Shown here: positions 13,501-28,500 of the stretch, in pieces | Numbering within the stretch: the first letter of the stretch is position 1 | Layout of the letters: every line of letters starts with the position of its first letter | NCBI GenBank assembly: GCA_032622095.1 | Contig: CP136068.1 | Span: forward strand, 54,336,025-54,400,024 | Source of the DNA: Siphonodentalium dalli | Taxonomy: Eukaryota; Mollusca; Scaphopoda; Gadilida; Siphonodentaliidae | Reading direction: 5' to 3' | Length of the DNA stretch: 64,000 bases | The notes under the pieces: model-generated | Told to the model about the DNA's origin: nothing | The model's database searches: none | The model's input: the letters and a program-made list of their open reading frames with translations, nothing else | Made by a program: the position numbers and the translations under genes

Positions 13501-16500
13501 TTAAAATTTAATGTCTGAATTAGATCTGAAGCTGATTTGACATGTTTGGTTTTTGTAGTGGGGATATAGGGCAATAATTTCTAATCTCCTGCTGGATCTC
13601 ATCCCCTGAGTGAGGAATTAGAGGGGAGATGATAAGACATTGGTGGTACAGTAATTTAACACCCTCTAATTTAGTGATAATAGCCTGGAATTACTGGGTC
13701 AGTCTAACATCCTCAGATAACAGAGTTCTCTTATTAATGTGGCTTTGATGGTCAATATTGATCTTAATTTGAGCTAAATATGACATGGTATAGATATGAA
13801 GAGTATGCCTTTTTGGGTACATGTTCAACAGGGATGGGTACTTGGGGTGGGGGTGAATGGTATAGCAGTGGCATGCAGGAGCTATATTACCCTTAACTGC
13901 CACCCTGCTTACATGCTTCTTCCTTCCTACTGGGTGCACTTCTTCTAAATATTGAGAATATGAGAGTACCATACTTTACTATTCCATTCATGTTGAACTT
14001 AATACTGAAGACAGCCAGGTCTTACAAATCCAATTCAGGACAAAGTTTTTCGGTCTACTAACATGTTTTCTTCGAAGCAATGCCAATTGCCTTGTTAAAA
14101 TTTGGTTTACATCATTCTATTTATTAATGTTTTTGTGTTACTTCGGATTACACAATTAAATTTCCCCAAATACTGGACAGTTATGCACAGTCTTCACCCC
14201 TATGTTATTAAATTAGAAAGCTGTTGAGACATATTGTGGGTCAGACCTGTCAGAGTATGATGTCTTACATCAAACCATCACAGATCATCATCACTGATCT
14301 AAACAATTTTAATGTTCTTCTTTATTGCCCACCAGATATTCAATCTTCTCATGATCACATCTGCTACCATTACTTTAAAGCTAGGAGAATTTAAAGATGA
14401 ATATTTGATAAGTTATCAGTCCATATGGTGTCCATATCTTAGTTTCATCATCTCGTATATTAGGACCTATTTCACCTGTGCTAACATCAGTGTATCTCAT
14501 GAAATCTACTTGAAGTTTTTGTCATGTTAGTGTCAGAGGTCACAAGACCTTAACCTCTTGGCTGCTATAGGTCAGTACTGAGTACCAATGTAAAATGTCA
14601 TGCTGTGTGCTATATGTCTGTACTGAGTACCAATGTAAAATGTCATGCTGTGTGCTATATGTCTGTACTGAGTACCAATGTAAAATGTCACGCTGTGTGC
14701 TATATGTCTGTACTGAGTACCAATGTAAAATATCACGCTGTGTGCTATACGTCCGTACTGAGTACCAATGTAAAATGTCACGCTGTGTGCTATATGTCTG
14801 TACTGAGTACCATTGTAAAATGTCACGCTGTGTGCTATATGTCTGTACTGAGTATGGAACCATTTGGCCATTATTCGTAAATGAAACTCGGAGATTGGTG
14901 CATCGGAACCATTGTATCTCAATGTTTGAACAGTGTATATGATGTTCCAGGATTTTGAACAATAATTGCCTTTCAACATTTCAGACATTAGTTTTAGGGT
15001 TTTCCTGATATTCCCGTTACATTTTTCCATTGAACAAATTCCAAAACATCGAGGTTAAGAACAAACGGCTTCTGAGGTTGAAATTATGTTAAAGGGCCAT
15101 TGAGTTATATAAACTCGAGAAATAATTATCACACACTTTTGGAAAGTTCAGATGGAGTCCATATTATTCAAGTTGTCTTTTGTTGTTGTCTTGGCCATTA
15201 TCTACATGCAGCATATAAGTACATGTACATAGATATCTACTAATAATGAGATTTAGATCAGGAACTTCAGACTTCAGTCGTTATCAGCTACCAATGGTCA
15301 CAAATTGCTACCAGTTGCCACAAATTGACATTTGCAGACAGGCATGATCCATCTTTATCGATATTCAAGAATGTCTGGCAATCACATGCATCATCTGACC
15401 ATTGGTAGCTGACAACGTCTGAAGTTAGAAGCTCTCATTCTAAACCTCCCTAATATGACGAGAATAGATGTGCCAATCAAGCCTGAGTTTAGTGTGCCTG
15501 TCATTTGTAGAATTAGTTCCCCAGAGGGTGAATTTAATGATGCTATCCCGCATAGTGGGCTACCATCGCCAAATCTGGGACCTCATTCTGCATGGCCTCA
15601 TCTTCTATGGGAGACATAGACTCAGATTGAAGTTCCGAAATGGTGAATATTGTGATGTACACCCATTGGGAACCTGTATTATGCAATGTGTCGTCTGCCA
15701 ATTTGGGGATATAGAGAAACTACATTGAAAAGAAATAGAATCTATGTGAAGAAGGTGCTAAAGAAATTGGACAATAAAGAAACTTTCCAGAGAAGATGAG
15801 TCCTAAGCAGAATGAGGTTCCCAGAGGGTGAATTTTAAATGATAGCATCACTAATTTCACCCTCTGGTAGGGTCGACCTCATTCTGCAAATGACAGGCAC
15901 ACTAAACTCAGGCTTGGTGCCAATTGCAATATTACAAACTGCGTGACCCCTTTTAAGATAACTATATTGATACCTGATAATGGCTTTTATTCTTTTATAT
16001 TTTACCAAGGCTTGGAAACTGTCAATTTGAGGAATCTAAGGTCGTGTTTCAAAACTGTTTGCGGAATTCCAAAATCATTTTCCGCAAAATAGTCGCGCCA
16101 TAGGCACTTTCCAGAATCCTTCTGCTAAACATACTTTTCCTTCACAGTATTGCTTTGCCCCTCCAAGATCATGTCCAACTCAGTAGGACGGACAATATAA
16201 TAAATAGCATTATAGCAGGGCTCATTGACCACAGCTCATTCCATTCAGAAATTGGTCTATCCCAATATCTCCTGTTCCCTACAGAGTGCTGTCAGTTTAT
16301 GACCCTTATCACATACCACTAAAGGACCTTTATGACATACAGTAATGCTCTAAATAATCAACTCCTTAACCACAGCAGAATTATGGGTAATTTTTCAGGA
16401 TTAAATCGGAAATATGCCTTGTTGCCATTCATCGGAAAGTTCTCACTGAGAGCTTTCCGATGAATGGCAACAAGCCATATTTCCGACTAAATCCTTAAAA

Positions 16501-19500
16501 ATTACCCATAATTCTGCTGTGGTTAAGGAGTCGATTATTTAGGGCATTACTGTACCACTAAACATAATCTTGGTATCCTGATTCTTCTTTACACTTTTTG
16601 AGATAACGGTATAATGCTCCACATTGATCCAACCATTTCTTCAGTCTGTCAGAAATTTGTCTGCCCAATTTGTCTGGGAACATGTAAATAAATTAATTCC
16701 AATGAATTAGAGTGTATTATTTGATTTGGGAGTCACATATCCTGATTGGTGGGAGAACTATTAACCATTTTACTTCGTGGTGCACTGAACATTATGTTGT
16801 AATGTACAGGAATATTCTGAACCCTCTTAGTTCAAAAGAGGTGTTAACCCTTTCTTTACGTGGAGGGATATTCAGGACGTGACATGTAGTGAAGCAATCA
16901 CACATGCTGTGATTCAATATCACAATAATCATAGGATGATAACTATGTACAGTAACGCTCTAAATAATTGACTCCTTAACCACAGAGGAATTATGGGTAA
17001 CTTTTCAGGATTTAGTCAGAAATATGGCTTGTTGCCATTCATCGGAAAGCTCTCAGTGAGACCTTTCCGATGAATGGCAACAAGCCATATTTCCGACTAA
17101 ATCCTGTAAAATTACCCATAATTCTGCTGTGGTTAAGGAGTCAATTATTTAGAGCATACTGTAGTATAAGCAGTACCACTACGCACAGGTTAATTAATTC
17201 ATCTGGAGGGATATTGGGATAATAATTTCATCAAACCGCTGCAAACAGAATTATTTCTTGAAGTTTAAAGGCACTCAATCTGATTCGATGGTTCCCATAT
17301 CATCAGATTCCAACAACAACAACATGTTTTTAAATTGCTGCTTCAGTTATCACTGATAATAACATATATAAATAATATAAAATAAAATTCAACATGACTT
17401 ACCTTTAGATGTGTGATGAAATTTGAAGTTGCTTTTGCTGAACCCGAAATCAGTGTTGGACAATGTTTACATGTAGCTTTGAATTTATCAGAAATGTCAT
17501 TGGGCAAGGTAAAATGTTGTCTAATGAATAGAAGAAAAATATGAGGATAATGACCCCAGTTGTATAACACTAGTCAAGTAAATGCTGATGTGTTAACTTG
17601 TTATATTGGTCTGTATTTTTGGAATGTAATTGGAAATGTAATTGAAATTACACCCCTTTTCTCAATGTAATTAATTACATTCAATTACATGTAATTGAAA
17701 AAACTTTCAATTACAAATTACATCCAATTACTTGGGAAAATGTAATTAATTACATTCAATTACAATTACAAATTACAATTACCCCAACTCTGGTTATCAG
17801 AATCGATTAATTACCCATAAATAATGCTAACCAATGTCAACTATAGTATAAAATTTCCCAACACATGTTATTTATCAACATTTTGTTCAACGAAATATGG
17901 CAGGATTGTCAAATATCTAACACACAAAGCCACATGATTTTAGAGTTATCAATCTCAGACGCAATTTGGAGTGAAACCGTTGGCTTGATGAATATTTGCC
18001 AGGCCGCCAAAAATTACATATCTCGGGAAATAACAAATTGATATCTGATTACTCTGAGCTTTGATGGGTGGGTTCCTCGATCGACTCAAATAAAATATTT
18101 TTTACCCCCCAAGCCAAATAAATAGTAAATTTTGGGAGCGTTAATTTGGATTATGTATCGGCATGTTGTTAGGTGATTAATAGACGAACAGAAACAAAAA
18201 AGTCTTGCAGATGCTCTGATCCCAGGGAACAAACTGGAGGAGAAATCACTTCCTTTTGGCTAAGGAATGGGAAGCAGTTTTCTGAAGTTGGATGAAGCCT
18301 GTCAAGGCTGCATTGCAGTGAGAGACATAGTGGCATCTCATGCAGTTATCTGCTTAACCTTGGATTGGACATGGACCATTTGGCTGGTTTTCATTTACAT
18401 GCTAGGAAACATTAAACATAATGACACATGATGGTCATCTGCCCTTAATCTCATCTATTTAACACCATAAAGTAAACTGAATGTTCCATTTCATGTAGTT
18501 ATAAACAGTCCTGGGTGTGATTTACTGGCAAAATCTTGAGTGGGTTTGGCTGTATGTGATATGTCATTAGTATTTAATGAAGGGTCTCTCTTGGTCAGAC
18601 AACCGGACCATGCGGACACACTTAATGGCTAACTTTATGGCCGAATCTAATTCCATGTTTATCCAAAGAGCCTTGAGATGAGGCATTTAATGTCCCTCAT
18701 TACAGCCTTTATAGCTGGAGTCTGCAGCCAGAAGATTCTCATTATGATTTTAATTCACCACCAGACCTCACCTCAAGTGGTCAATGCTTTGAAGGCTGAA
18801 CACCAGAAACTAGAAGTGAACTGGTTACAACAAATTGCTCTATACATATGATAGATATACATATGATTGAGGGCATGGGGTCGACCCCTTGAATCGATCA
18901 CCCTGGTGGGGTTCCCCTGCTAGCAGATTTTCTTAGCCCTTCCATGACGGGAGCTTCTTGAAATTTTGCAACAACCCTGTGCCAATGCATTCTCTTATAT
19001 ATGTGAGTCTCCCACAGAGAGCCTTGCATATATTAGAGAATACATTGTCCTAATAATATTTACCTTGGCCTTGTAAGTCAGTGCATTCTCTTATATATGT
19101 GAGTCTCCCACAGAGAGCCTTGCATATATTAGAGAATACATTGTCCTAATAATATTTACCTTGGCCTTGTAAGTCAGTGCATTCTCTTATATATGTGAGT
19201 CTCCCACAGAGAGCCTTACATATATTAGAGAATACATTGTCCTAATAATATTTACCTTGGCCTTGTAAGTCAGTGCATTCTCTTATATATGTGAGTCTCC
19301 AATGGGAGAGTTTGCTGGCATAGGATCTTTAAAGTTGCAACAACCGCAGCTCCCGTCATGAAAGGGTTAAATATGCATGCATTTTAGAGTTTCTATCATT
19401 GCAGCATCTGAACTATTCGTTTTAACTGTAAATGTTTAAAATGGTAATCACCGGTCAGAAAAGCTGAAAATGTATTTATTAATAAAGTATGGGCAATGTT

Positions 19501-22500
19501 TAAATTTCAGAAAACCGTCAAAATAGTATCTTACCCATAAAATAAATAATTAAATCCAGGTCTGACTTTGTTTTAAAAAAATGATTTTTATCATCCTTGT
19601 GTAAATTTCATCGAAATAATAAAAAACTGGCAGATTATAGTTGTGTGTTTCATGAATTCTGTACTTGATTTATAGGTTTAAACCTGGAAATGATTTGCCT
19701 GGATTGAATCGCTGATGTTACAATACATGTAGTCCCAAATTATGATAAATACCAGTATATAAATATATAACCCATTTCTGTCAATATTTTTCTATTTTGA
19801 TTAAGAGTTTTGTTGTCATATAATACTAATATAATACTAATTTTACACCCGTTGAAATTTTTTGACACTCCTTGAAAAATGATCATATTGTCACAAGAAA
19901 TGACAGGTCAATTTAAAATATAGGGTCGGTCTGACCCATATTTCCTGATTTATAGTCCTTGTAGGACTTAGAATATGCCTTATTTTTGGTTGAATATGCC
20001 TTATTTTTGGTTGATTAGCCTTATTTTTGGTTTCCGGATGATGACTTTATTATTTGTCTCCTTATACTAAATCCCACTTCAATGTCTGTGCCCAAACTCT
20101 TTAAATATCAGTTTTTGTTGATGCCTATTATTAGGAGCAAACCAGGGGCATATTAACCCTTTCATAACGGGAGCTGTGGTGGTTCAGATTAAAGATCCAG
20201 TGCCAGTGCTTTCTCTTATGTATGTGAATCTCCCATAAGGAGTCTCGCATATAGATGAAAATGCATTGGCTTACAAGGTCAAGGTAAATAATGTTAGGCC
20301 AATGTATTCTCTTATATATGCGAATCTCCCTATCAGAGACACACATATATAAGAAAATACATTGGCACAGGGTTTTCGCAAAATTTCAGGAAGCTCCAGT
20401 CATGGAAGGGTTTATCCATCATCCACCAGTGCACTTATTTTATACCAGGCCTATTAAGCTCTCCTAACCAAAATTAATGAAACTATGGCATATGGTGACA
20501 GGCGAATTTTAAGATACAAACATTATGCAGGGGTGAGGTACATGACATAAAATGCTACATATTGTATCAGGGCATTTTGTTGCTAATATGGATGCCTGCG
20601 GCAGTACACACATGCAGCATACGAAACTCTGTTTGTTCAGAATATCTTACATAGTTACATAATGTTTGAATTTCTTTGTTCTCAATAATTTGAAGTTTAC
20701 TTCGCATTAATGAATAAAACCTGGTGATGGCCGCAGGCATTATGTAAATGGTGTTTGATACTAATCATGTCAATATAGCCTTATTCAGCGTTTTGAGTTT
20801 TGAACTTACATAGACCAATATTTTGAGAGGATAGCTGAGGTGTGATCACCAACCCCCATCCCTATTGCTAACATGCATAAAAGGAATCTTTCCATTCCAC
20901 AATCGAACAAAATCTTCATAATAAGAGATAACTGGATTCCAAAGAAGAACACATGTAGATCAGTAAAACAGAGGTATTACAAAAATTCATACTTTAATAT
21001 AACAGCATCTGTTCTGTGGGTAGATTCCCAGACTGGCTAATAAAGCTCCATGGCATGCATGGTGGGGAATTAATTAGGCATAGTACCTGTGTCAGTGGGG
21101 TGAGTTTCTCAGTTGGGTGTCTGTAGGGTACCGGATGGTAAACCTCGGCAGCTGAGTATCTGGAGGGTATAGGGTATGGGTTCATCAGCTGAGTGTCTGG
21201 AGGGTATAGGGTGTGCTTTCATCAGTTGAGCATCTAGAGAGTACATGGTGTGGGTTCATCAGCCAAGCATCTGGATGATACGTGGTCTGTGTTGATTAAC
21301 CCAGCATCTGGAGGGTACATCAAGTGTGGTTCATTGGCTAAGTGTTTGGAGGGTACAGGGTGTGGGTTCTTCAGCCCAGAATATGGAGGGTACAGGGAAT
21401 GGGTTCATCAGCTCAGCGGAAGGAGGGTACAAGGTGTGGGTTCATCAGCTAACTACAGGGTGTGTGTGCATCAAACCAGCACAGGTTATGGGTTCATCAG
21501 CTGAGCATCTGTAAGGTATATGGTGTGGGTTCATCAGCTAAGTGTCTGGAGGGTACAGGGTGTGGGTTCATCAGTATGTGGGGCAAAAGGGTACAGGGTG
21601 TGGGTTCATCAATAAGTGTCTGGAGGGTACAGGGTGTGGGTCCATCAGTATATGGGGCAGAATGATACAGGGTGTGGGTACCTAATGTCTATGCTTAATT
21701 GTTTGGAAAATTGAGGTGGTGATCTTGTATGTTATATGTTCATGCTCTTTATTCAAGGTCACATGTTGTTATTCATCTCAGGTCTTTTAATTAACTGGTC
21801 TGGACACTTTGTCACCCCAGGTCATTCGGTGACAGATAACTCCTGTGTTCCTTTGATGCATTTGACAATATGACATTAATTGCAGTATTAATTTGAATGG
21901 GGCCATTTATAACTGCATCCATATTGAATATAAACTACAAAGGAATGTTAAAAGAATGTATGTATAGTCACCAGGGTAGCAAAGGGGAGCCTTTGTTTTT
22001 AATCAAACTAAGAAGAAGACATATGCACTGGGCCAGCCTGTTGAAGAGAATTTTGAACACAAATTAATTGATATTTGGTATGTGGTTCACATTTGAGAAG
22101 ACGCAGACCAAGTTTGATTATGGTCACTGTCCGATGATTTTTGACAAGAGTTATGCCCCCTTTTTGTTTTGTATAAATAGGTTTATTGCAAATAAAAATA
22201 TGCAAAGAGCCAGACTACAGGTACGAAGACCTATATAAGTCTGACTCAACAAAATATAAATTACAAAGAAAAGAAAATTAACGTGATTAACAAAACAAAA
22301 TACAAAAATAAGTGCATATGCTGATAATGAGGGTATCACCCCCCTCCCCCCTGAATCCCGAATACGAGTTAATTTTGGGGGGTGAATCCTGAATACGAGT
22401 TAATTTTGGGGGGTGAATCCTGAATACATGTTAAGAAATAATATGCGATAAATGACATACAAATTGACTGTTTTAATATCAGACAGATACAAGCAGAAGT

Positions 22501-25500
22501 TACATAGACACATTATGATGCCGGTCGCATTATGAGGCCGTTATGATACCATTAATGATACTTTATGATCAGGGATGTGGCTAGAGGGTTTCCGTTGGAA
22601 TTTCCAACTGCACTCCCCCCCCCCCCCCCCCTCTTGAATCAGAATCAGACCGAACACAAGTTTTGCATAATTCCATTTGCACACCCCCCTTCCACCTCAG
22701 TGTTTAGGCCTAATATCCTATATCTTCATAAACCATGGTTCTATATTCCCGGTATGAGAACATTCAGATATTTTAACCTGAAACATTGCATAAATCCTAA
22801 TATCTAGTGGTCTAACTCCATACAAATGCACACGGCTACGGGCAAGAGACCACGACACACCGAGCTGACCATCGTTGTTCGGCCGGTGTGAGAAAATTTT
22901 GAAATTTGAACAAGAAAATCACAAATCCTAGCATCCAGACTGGCCTCAACTAAAGCTTTCCTATAGTGTTGGAAATTTCAAACCTCATACTCCGCCTCAG
23001 GTTGGAAAATTCTCCAACTGATGACCACAAGTTTGATCAAATGTAGTAAAATATTGTTAAAATTATTAGCATTTTTGTATTGGCCACAGGGGAGAGACAA
23101 TGACACACCGGGCCGACCATGGTTCGGCCCGGTGTGGGAATATTTTTTAATCTGAACAAGAAAATCGCAAAATCCTAGCATCTAGACTAGCGTCAAGCAT
23201 TCTTAGAGTTGGAAATTTCAAACCTGACACACCACTTTATAGGTTGGAAAATTTACAACTGATGACAATTCCAATGCCAAAGTTGACCAAATGTATGAGA
23301 ATATTGTTTTCTTAAATTATCTAGCATTTTTTGACTGGCCACCGGGGAGGGATCAGGACACAAGATTTCCAAGTGTTGGAAATTTCCAACCTGTCACCCT
23401 CCTGAGGTTGGTAATTTCCAACTGATGACCATTTCAGTCCAAAATTTTGACAAAAAATAGGAAAATATGCAAATATTGGTCCAAAAACAATTAATTCCCC
23501 CCCCCCAATAAATTGTTTGAAAATCAAACTACAAGAACATTTCAACCTATTATAGGTGTGAAATTTCCAACTAATGTTTTGGCAGGTATGAAATTTCCAA
23601 CTGTTGAAAATTTTGACCAAAGTTGGGGGGGTGAGACCCCCCCCCCCCCCCTGTCGCCACGTCTCTGTTTATGATGGCATGGTGGTCAAATATGCCCAAG
23701 AAGCTATTCTACCCACTCATTCATACATATAACTAGCACAAAATATTATTTTGCGCCATCAAAACCTGCATCCAAGATGTTTTGCTTGAACCCGAATACC
23801 AGTTAATTCGGGGGTATGAATCCCGCGTACGGCTTCAAAACACCCTGAATCCCGCATACCGAAAAGTGGGGGTGATACCCTCGATAATGTGCTGTTGATT
23901 CAGGAGTCATTGGGGTGTTAAGAAGCTAGATATTCAGTAACTTTCCGAATTGTAATCGATTTAAGGCTATGTGCATCGGTTTGGGTAATTGGCTAAATAG
24001 ATCCTCATGACACCAGAATATGCATATAGGATTATGCTTTATGTAATATTATCTAATTGCGTCCCTTACCAAAAAGAGAATGAAAGATTAATAATTCAAT
24101 TCGTAACTATAACAATTTCTATATATGAAGTGCGATAGTTATGCAATTTTTAATCTGGATGTTGCTTCAACATAAATATGAACTGACCCCTTTTTCGACT
24201 GCCACCTTGTTTTGGGGAACATGGGGTCTGTGACTTTTTATTTATAATTGCATTTTAACTGGCGAGATCTCGGCCCTTTACTTTCATACTTCATTTTGTC
24301 ATCATGGCACCTTCCAAATAGATGACACTGACTTGGAACTAAGTCAGAAGAAAGTTATTTTTTGCCGCTCTCTATTTCTAACATCACTAATTTATATCAA
24401 CTTTCTTTTAGATTAAAAAGACACATTCTGCTATTCTAGTTTGCTGTTTTTATTGTTTTACTAAAAATAAGATATCACATAAATCATATGGATGATATGC
24501 GTGTACCCTTGATGCCTTTATATGCACACAGTTGCAGCGATCATACACTTAATATTCAAACCATTAATAATTTATTATACCAAATTATAGTCTACATTAA
24601 TATAGTTTTGTTGTGCTTTGTGACTTAAAATGTAATTGTACATGATATGTTTATGTGGGACCTAGGCATTTTTAGTGAATAATAGAAATCTCTTGTCTCA
24701 GCTAGCAAAGACAGATCCTCTTTTTCCCCTGATTAGTAGGGACGTAGCAAGCAAATTTTATTGGGGGGGGGTGTATAACCATTCATCGCGAAGCGATGAC
24801 CCGAAGGCGTCGGTGGGGGAGAGCACAAGAGGGGGTCACCCCATCTTGATGGGGGGGGGGGTCCGGGGGTCCTCCGCCGGGAAACGTTTCTGACATTGGA
24901 AGCTTAAAGTGGTTCTCTGGTGGCTTCTGACCCATCTGACATTGTTTTCCCCACCCACTACATTATCATAGGTTAGATCAACATTCTTATCATTTATCAA
25001 TTGTAATTTCATAAAATGGTAGGCCGATTGAAAATGTAATGAACAAATAGGTATATTGGAATTCATGTTGTGTAACTGGGATCAGATATTCAGAAAGTAA
25101 ATATGTCACAAACAACCATGATAAAATAGACTACATGGATACACACATCACCATGGGTATGTATCGTGGGGTATTTATCGTGTGGGTATGAATAGTGTGG
25201 GTATGTATAGTGGGGGTATGTATCCTGGGTATGTATAAGTGGGGGTATGTATATAGTGGTTATGTATAGTGGTGGTATGTATTGTGTGAGTATGTATAGT
25301 GTGGGTATGTATAGTGTGGGTATGTATAATGTGGGTATGTATAGTGTGGGGTATGTATAGTGTGGGTATGTATAGTGGAGGTATGTATTGTGTGGGTATG
25401 TATCGTGTGGGTATGTATAGTGTGGCTATGTATAGTGTGGGTATGCATAGTGTGGGTATGTATAGTGTTGGTATGTGTAGTATGGGTATGTATCATTTGG

Positions 25501-28500
25501 GTATGTATAGTGTGGGTATGTATCATGGAGGTATGTATGGTGTGGGTATGTATCGTGGGGGTGTGCATTGCCGCAATCGTCGGCGATACTTCATTAGTTT
25601 GCCAAATATTTTTACTAACCCCCCCTTGCCCCCCCCCCCCTCCCCCCCCCCCGGTTCCTACGCCCCTGCTGATTAGTCGCCAACAACTTGACAAAATGTC
25701 ACCAGATTTACAAGCTGAGTTCAGGGTATAGTCTTGCTGAGATAATCTTCAATGCTTAAACCCTATGTCTGGCTTTAAGCAGATTATGATTATCAATGCA
25801 GCGTTGCATTGCTCCCTCCACAAGTTGTTTATCCCATGTTGCGCTATAATTGCTGAGTAATGGATTGTTTGTGCTATAACCCTGATATGCTGCGACACAT
25901 GTTAGTCACATTTCCCCTGTTCATACTATATTGTTTTTACCCCAATGCTGTATAATATACCTGTTTTTATCACATTCCAATCAGAGCTCATGATAGAATG
26001 CACACCTGTTCATGTGATATAATGTTCAAAGAGGAACGTGGCCAACAAGTAGAGGAATGTCCAGAAATCTGGAACTAATAGGATACCATATTATGTAGGA
26101 GAGAGGGGGACATCATTGCTCTATGAAACACTTAATAATGTAAAGCGCTTCTGACACATATTGTATTAACAATGATATTCCAAACACCACAAATTTGGAC
26201 ATTTTTAATCTTGTTATATATCTGTTGGATACACTCACATAATTTTATGTTTTATATATCTCACAGGTCTACTAGGTTGGACTAAAACATTTATTTGCAG
26301 TCAATCATCTGCCTGTCTCAATTTTGTCAGATTATTAATGTTCAATTAATTATCCTTAGAAACCATAAATAAATAGTATAAACTTATCAAAAAAAGCATG
26401 TTTATACGAAAGCATTGAAAAACAAGGGCAGCTGCAGGATATTTAAGCTATTTTTAGCTCACCTGAGATGAAGTCTCCAGTGTAGCTATAAATATAGTCA
26501 TCACTCCCTGTTTGTCATCCGTCCATCGGGGTGTACGTCCATTCATCCATTAACAATTCTTTAAACATCTTCTCCAGACCCAATGGGTTCATATTTGGTA
26601 TTCATGTTTCCTAGGTGACTGGGATTCAGATTTTTTCAAATGGGGTCACCAGGTCAATTAGGGGCGGAGCCAGTGACATAACTCTTTCCCTCAATAGTAA
26701 TTTTTAAAACGACTTGTTAAGAATATATAATCAGGCCAATTTAGCTTATATTTGGTATGGAGTGTCCTTGGAAGATTGGGATTCAAATTTGTTCAAAAGG
26801 GGTCACCAGGTAAAATAGGGACTGAGCCAGGGACATAACTCTTTCCCTCTGTAGGTCATTCTTAAAATGACCTCTTAAGAACTATCAGGCCTATTTAGCT
26901 TAAATTTGGTACAGAGTGTTCTTGTGTGACTCAGATCTAGATTTGTTTAAACAGGGTCGACCGATCAAAAAGAGGCCGAGTTAGGGGACTCAACACGTAT
27001 TTGTCCAATGACATCACTGAGACTCATTAAAACATCTCAGGAAGCACTGGTGCTGATATGTCTGACATATGGTGTCCAGGGACCTTGGATGGTTGGGATT
27101 CAGATTGGTAAAAATGGGACCGACCTGTGAAAAGGGCCAGAGCTGGTGTCACACTTTCCATGTGACCCACCCCTACTCCCTAAATACCCCCCCCCCCCTC
27201 CCCCTAAATACCATTCCCTCCTACTATCCCTTTCCAAATTCTTGAAAAATTTATATATTTTCTTGCTTTTACAATAATATGCATTTCAGGTTGCAGTTAA
27301 TTACCTGACAACATGCCATCATGTCAGATTTGATCTTATCTGACATATTTGAATAAACAAACAAATTCCGCAGAACTGCATGGGGCAGGGTTCTACCACT
27401 GTATCACTGTCTGTTATGTTTGTGTCTAAGAGTGTTTTGTTAAACATCACTTAGCCAGAAGTTGATAACATGTTTTAAGGTTATATTTAATAAGTGATAT
27501 CACTTTAATACTCGTGGTGAATCCGCCATTTGGTCTCCGGAGGTCAAAGTTAACAAGTAGCATCTATTTTTAGCATATGACTCCAGTCTGGGAATTCCCA
27601 AAATAAAATGGCAACAGGTCGTTACTGAATCGCAGGTGCGAGAACTTCATAAAACTAATTAAACAAACTCACCCTGGATACATACAATACATAGGTTTCG
27701 CACAGTAGATGGATTGGATGTATCACATATGTTTTTGAGTTATTTTTTGAACGCAAGAACTCGCTATTTATCAGTAACTTATGGGAAGTTCGTTGACAAA
27801 AAAGGGCGTCTGAATGTCTGCATCGTCACCAGATCCTAACTCTATAGATGACATGGCCACAAAACAATTCTTAAACACGTAGTTGCACTCAGAATAAATG
27901 TAATTAAGCCATAAAATGTTGATAAAAAATTCTCGCACTCAACTGTCGAATGTTTACAAATGGATGCTACTTCTCAACTTTGACCTTTTACCAGCTTTTA
28001 CCGGTGGATTGGATAAAAAGCTAGGAATCGGACCATATGGAACCATCGGCCATCTTGAAAATCGCGAACCAGTAATAAGGCTTATTGTACAGATTGCAGC
28101 AGACTTCAAGGTCTCAGTCTTCTCAGTCCCGATAGTCTGGTGAGCTACTCCAGTCATTGACAGTCCTGTTTATCATATTTTTTCTTATGCTTTGCCTTAC
28201 CATTCTCTAATTATATATTATTTTTTTTGCAGGGAGGAAAGAATTTGTTGGTTGGGGCTGTGGGCAGTTGGTACTGGCAGGGTATGTATCATGTCAATCT
28301 CAGTCTGAGTAAAGACTCGGTATATCCTATACAAAGACTGTAATAGTTAGCATCTCATTTCATTTCCACTTAAAGCTATTTAGTTCATCAGGGCCACCTA
28401 TCTACTTGACTATTTAGTACTGGCACACATATAGCAGTCTTATACACCATTGTGGAAAAATATTGGTGATTATAAGTAAACAACTAAAATCCATAAAAAA

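Noticed and set aside
14540-15030. Open frames of 91-152 codons on both strands
   Set aside because: They arise from the 45-bp repeat, whose period is a multiple of 3. Proteins would be simple cyclic repeats with no start context or splice support.
25260-25731. Open frames of 123-144 codons on both strands
   Set aside because: Products of the 15-bp minisatellite inside the hAT-type element.
27916-28157. 75-codon + and 67-codon - frames just before exon b
   Set aside because: No family resemblance and no splice phase linking either to the integrin gene; low-complexity AT-rich context.
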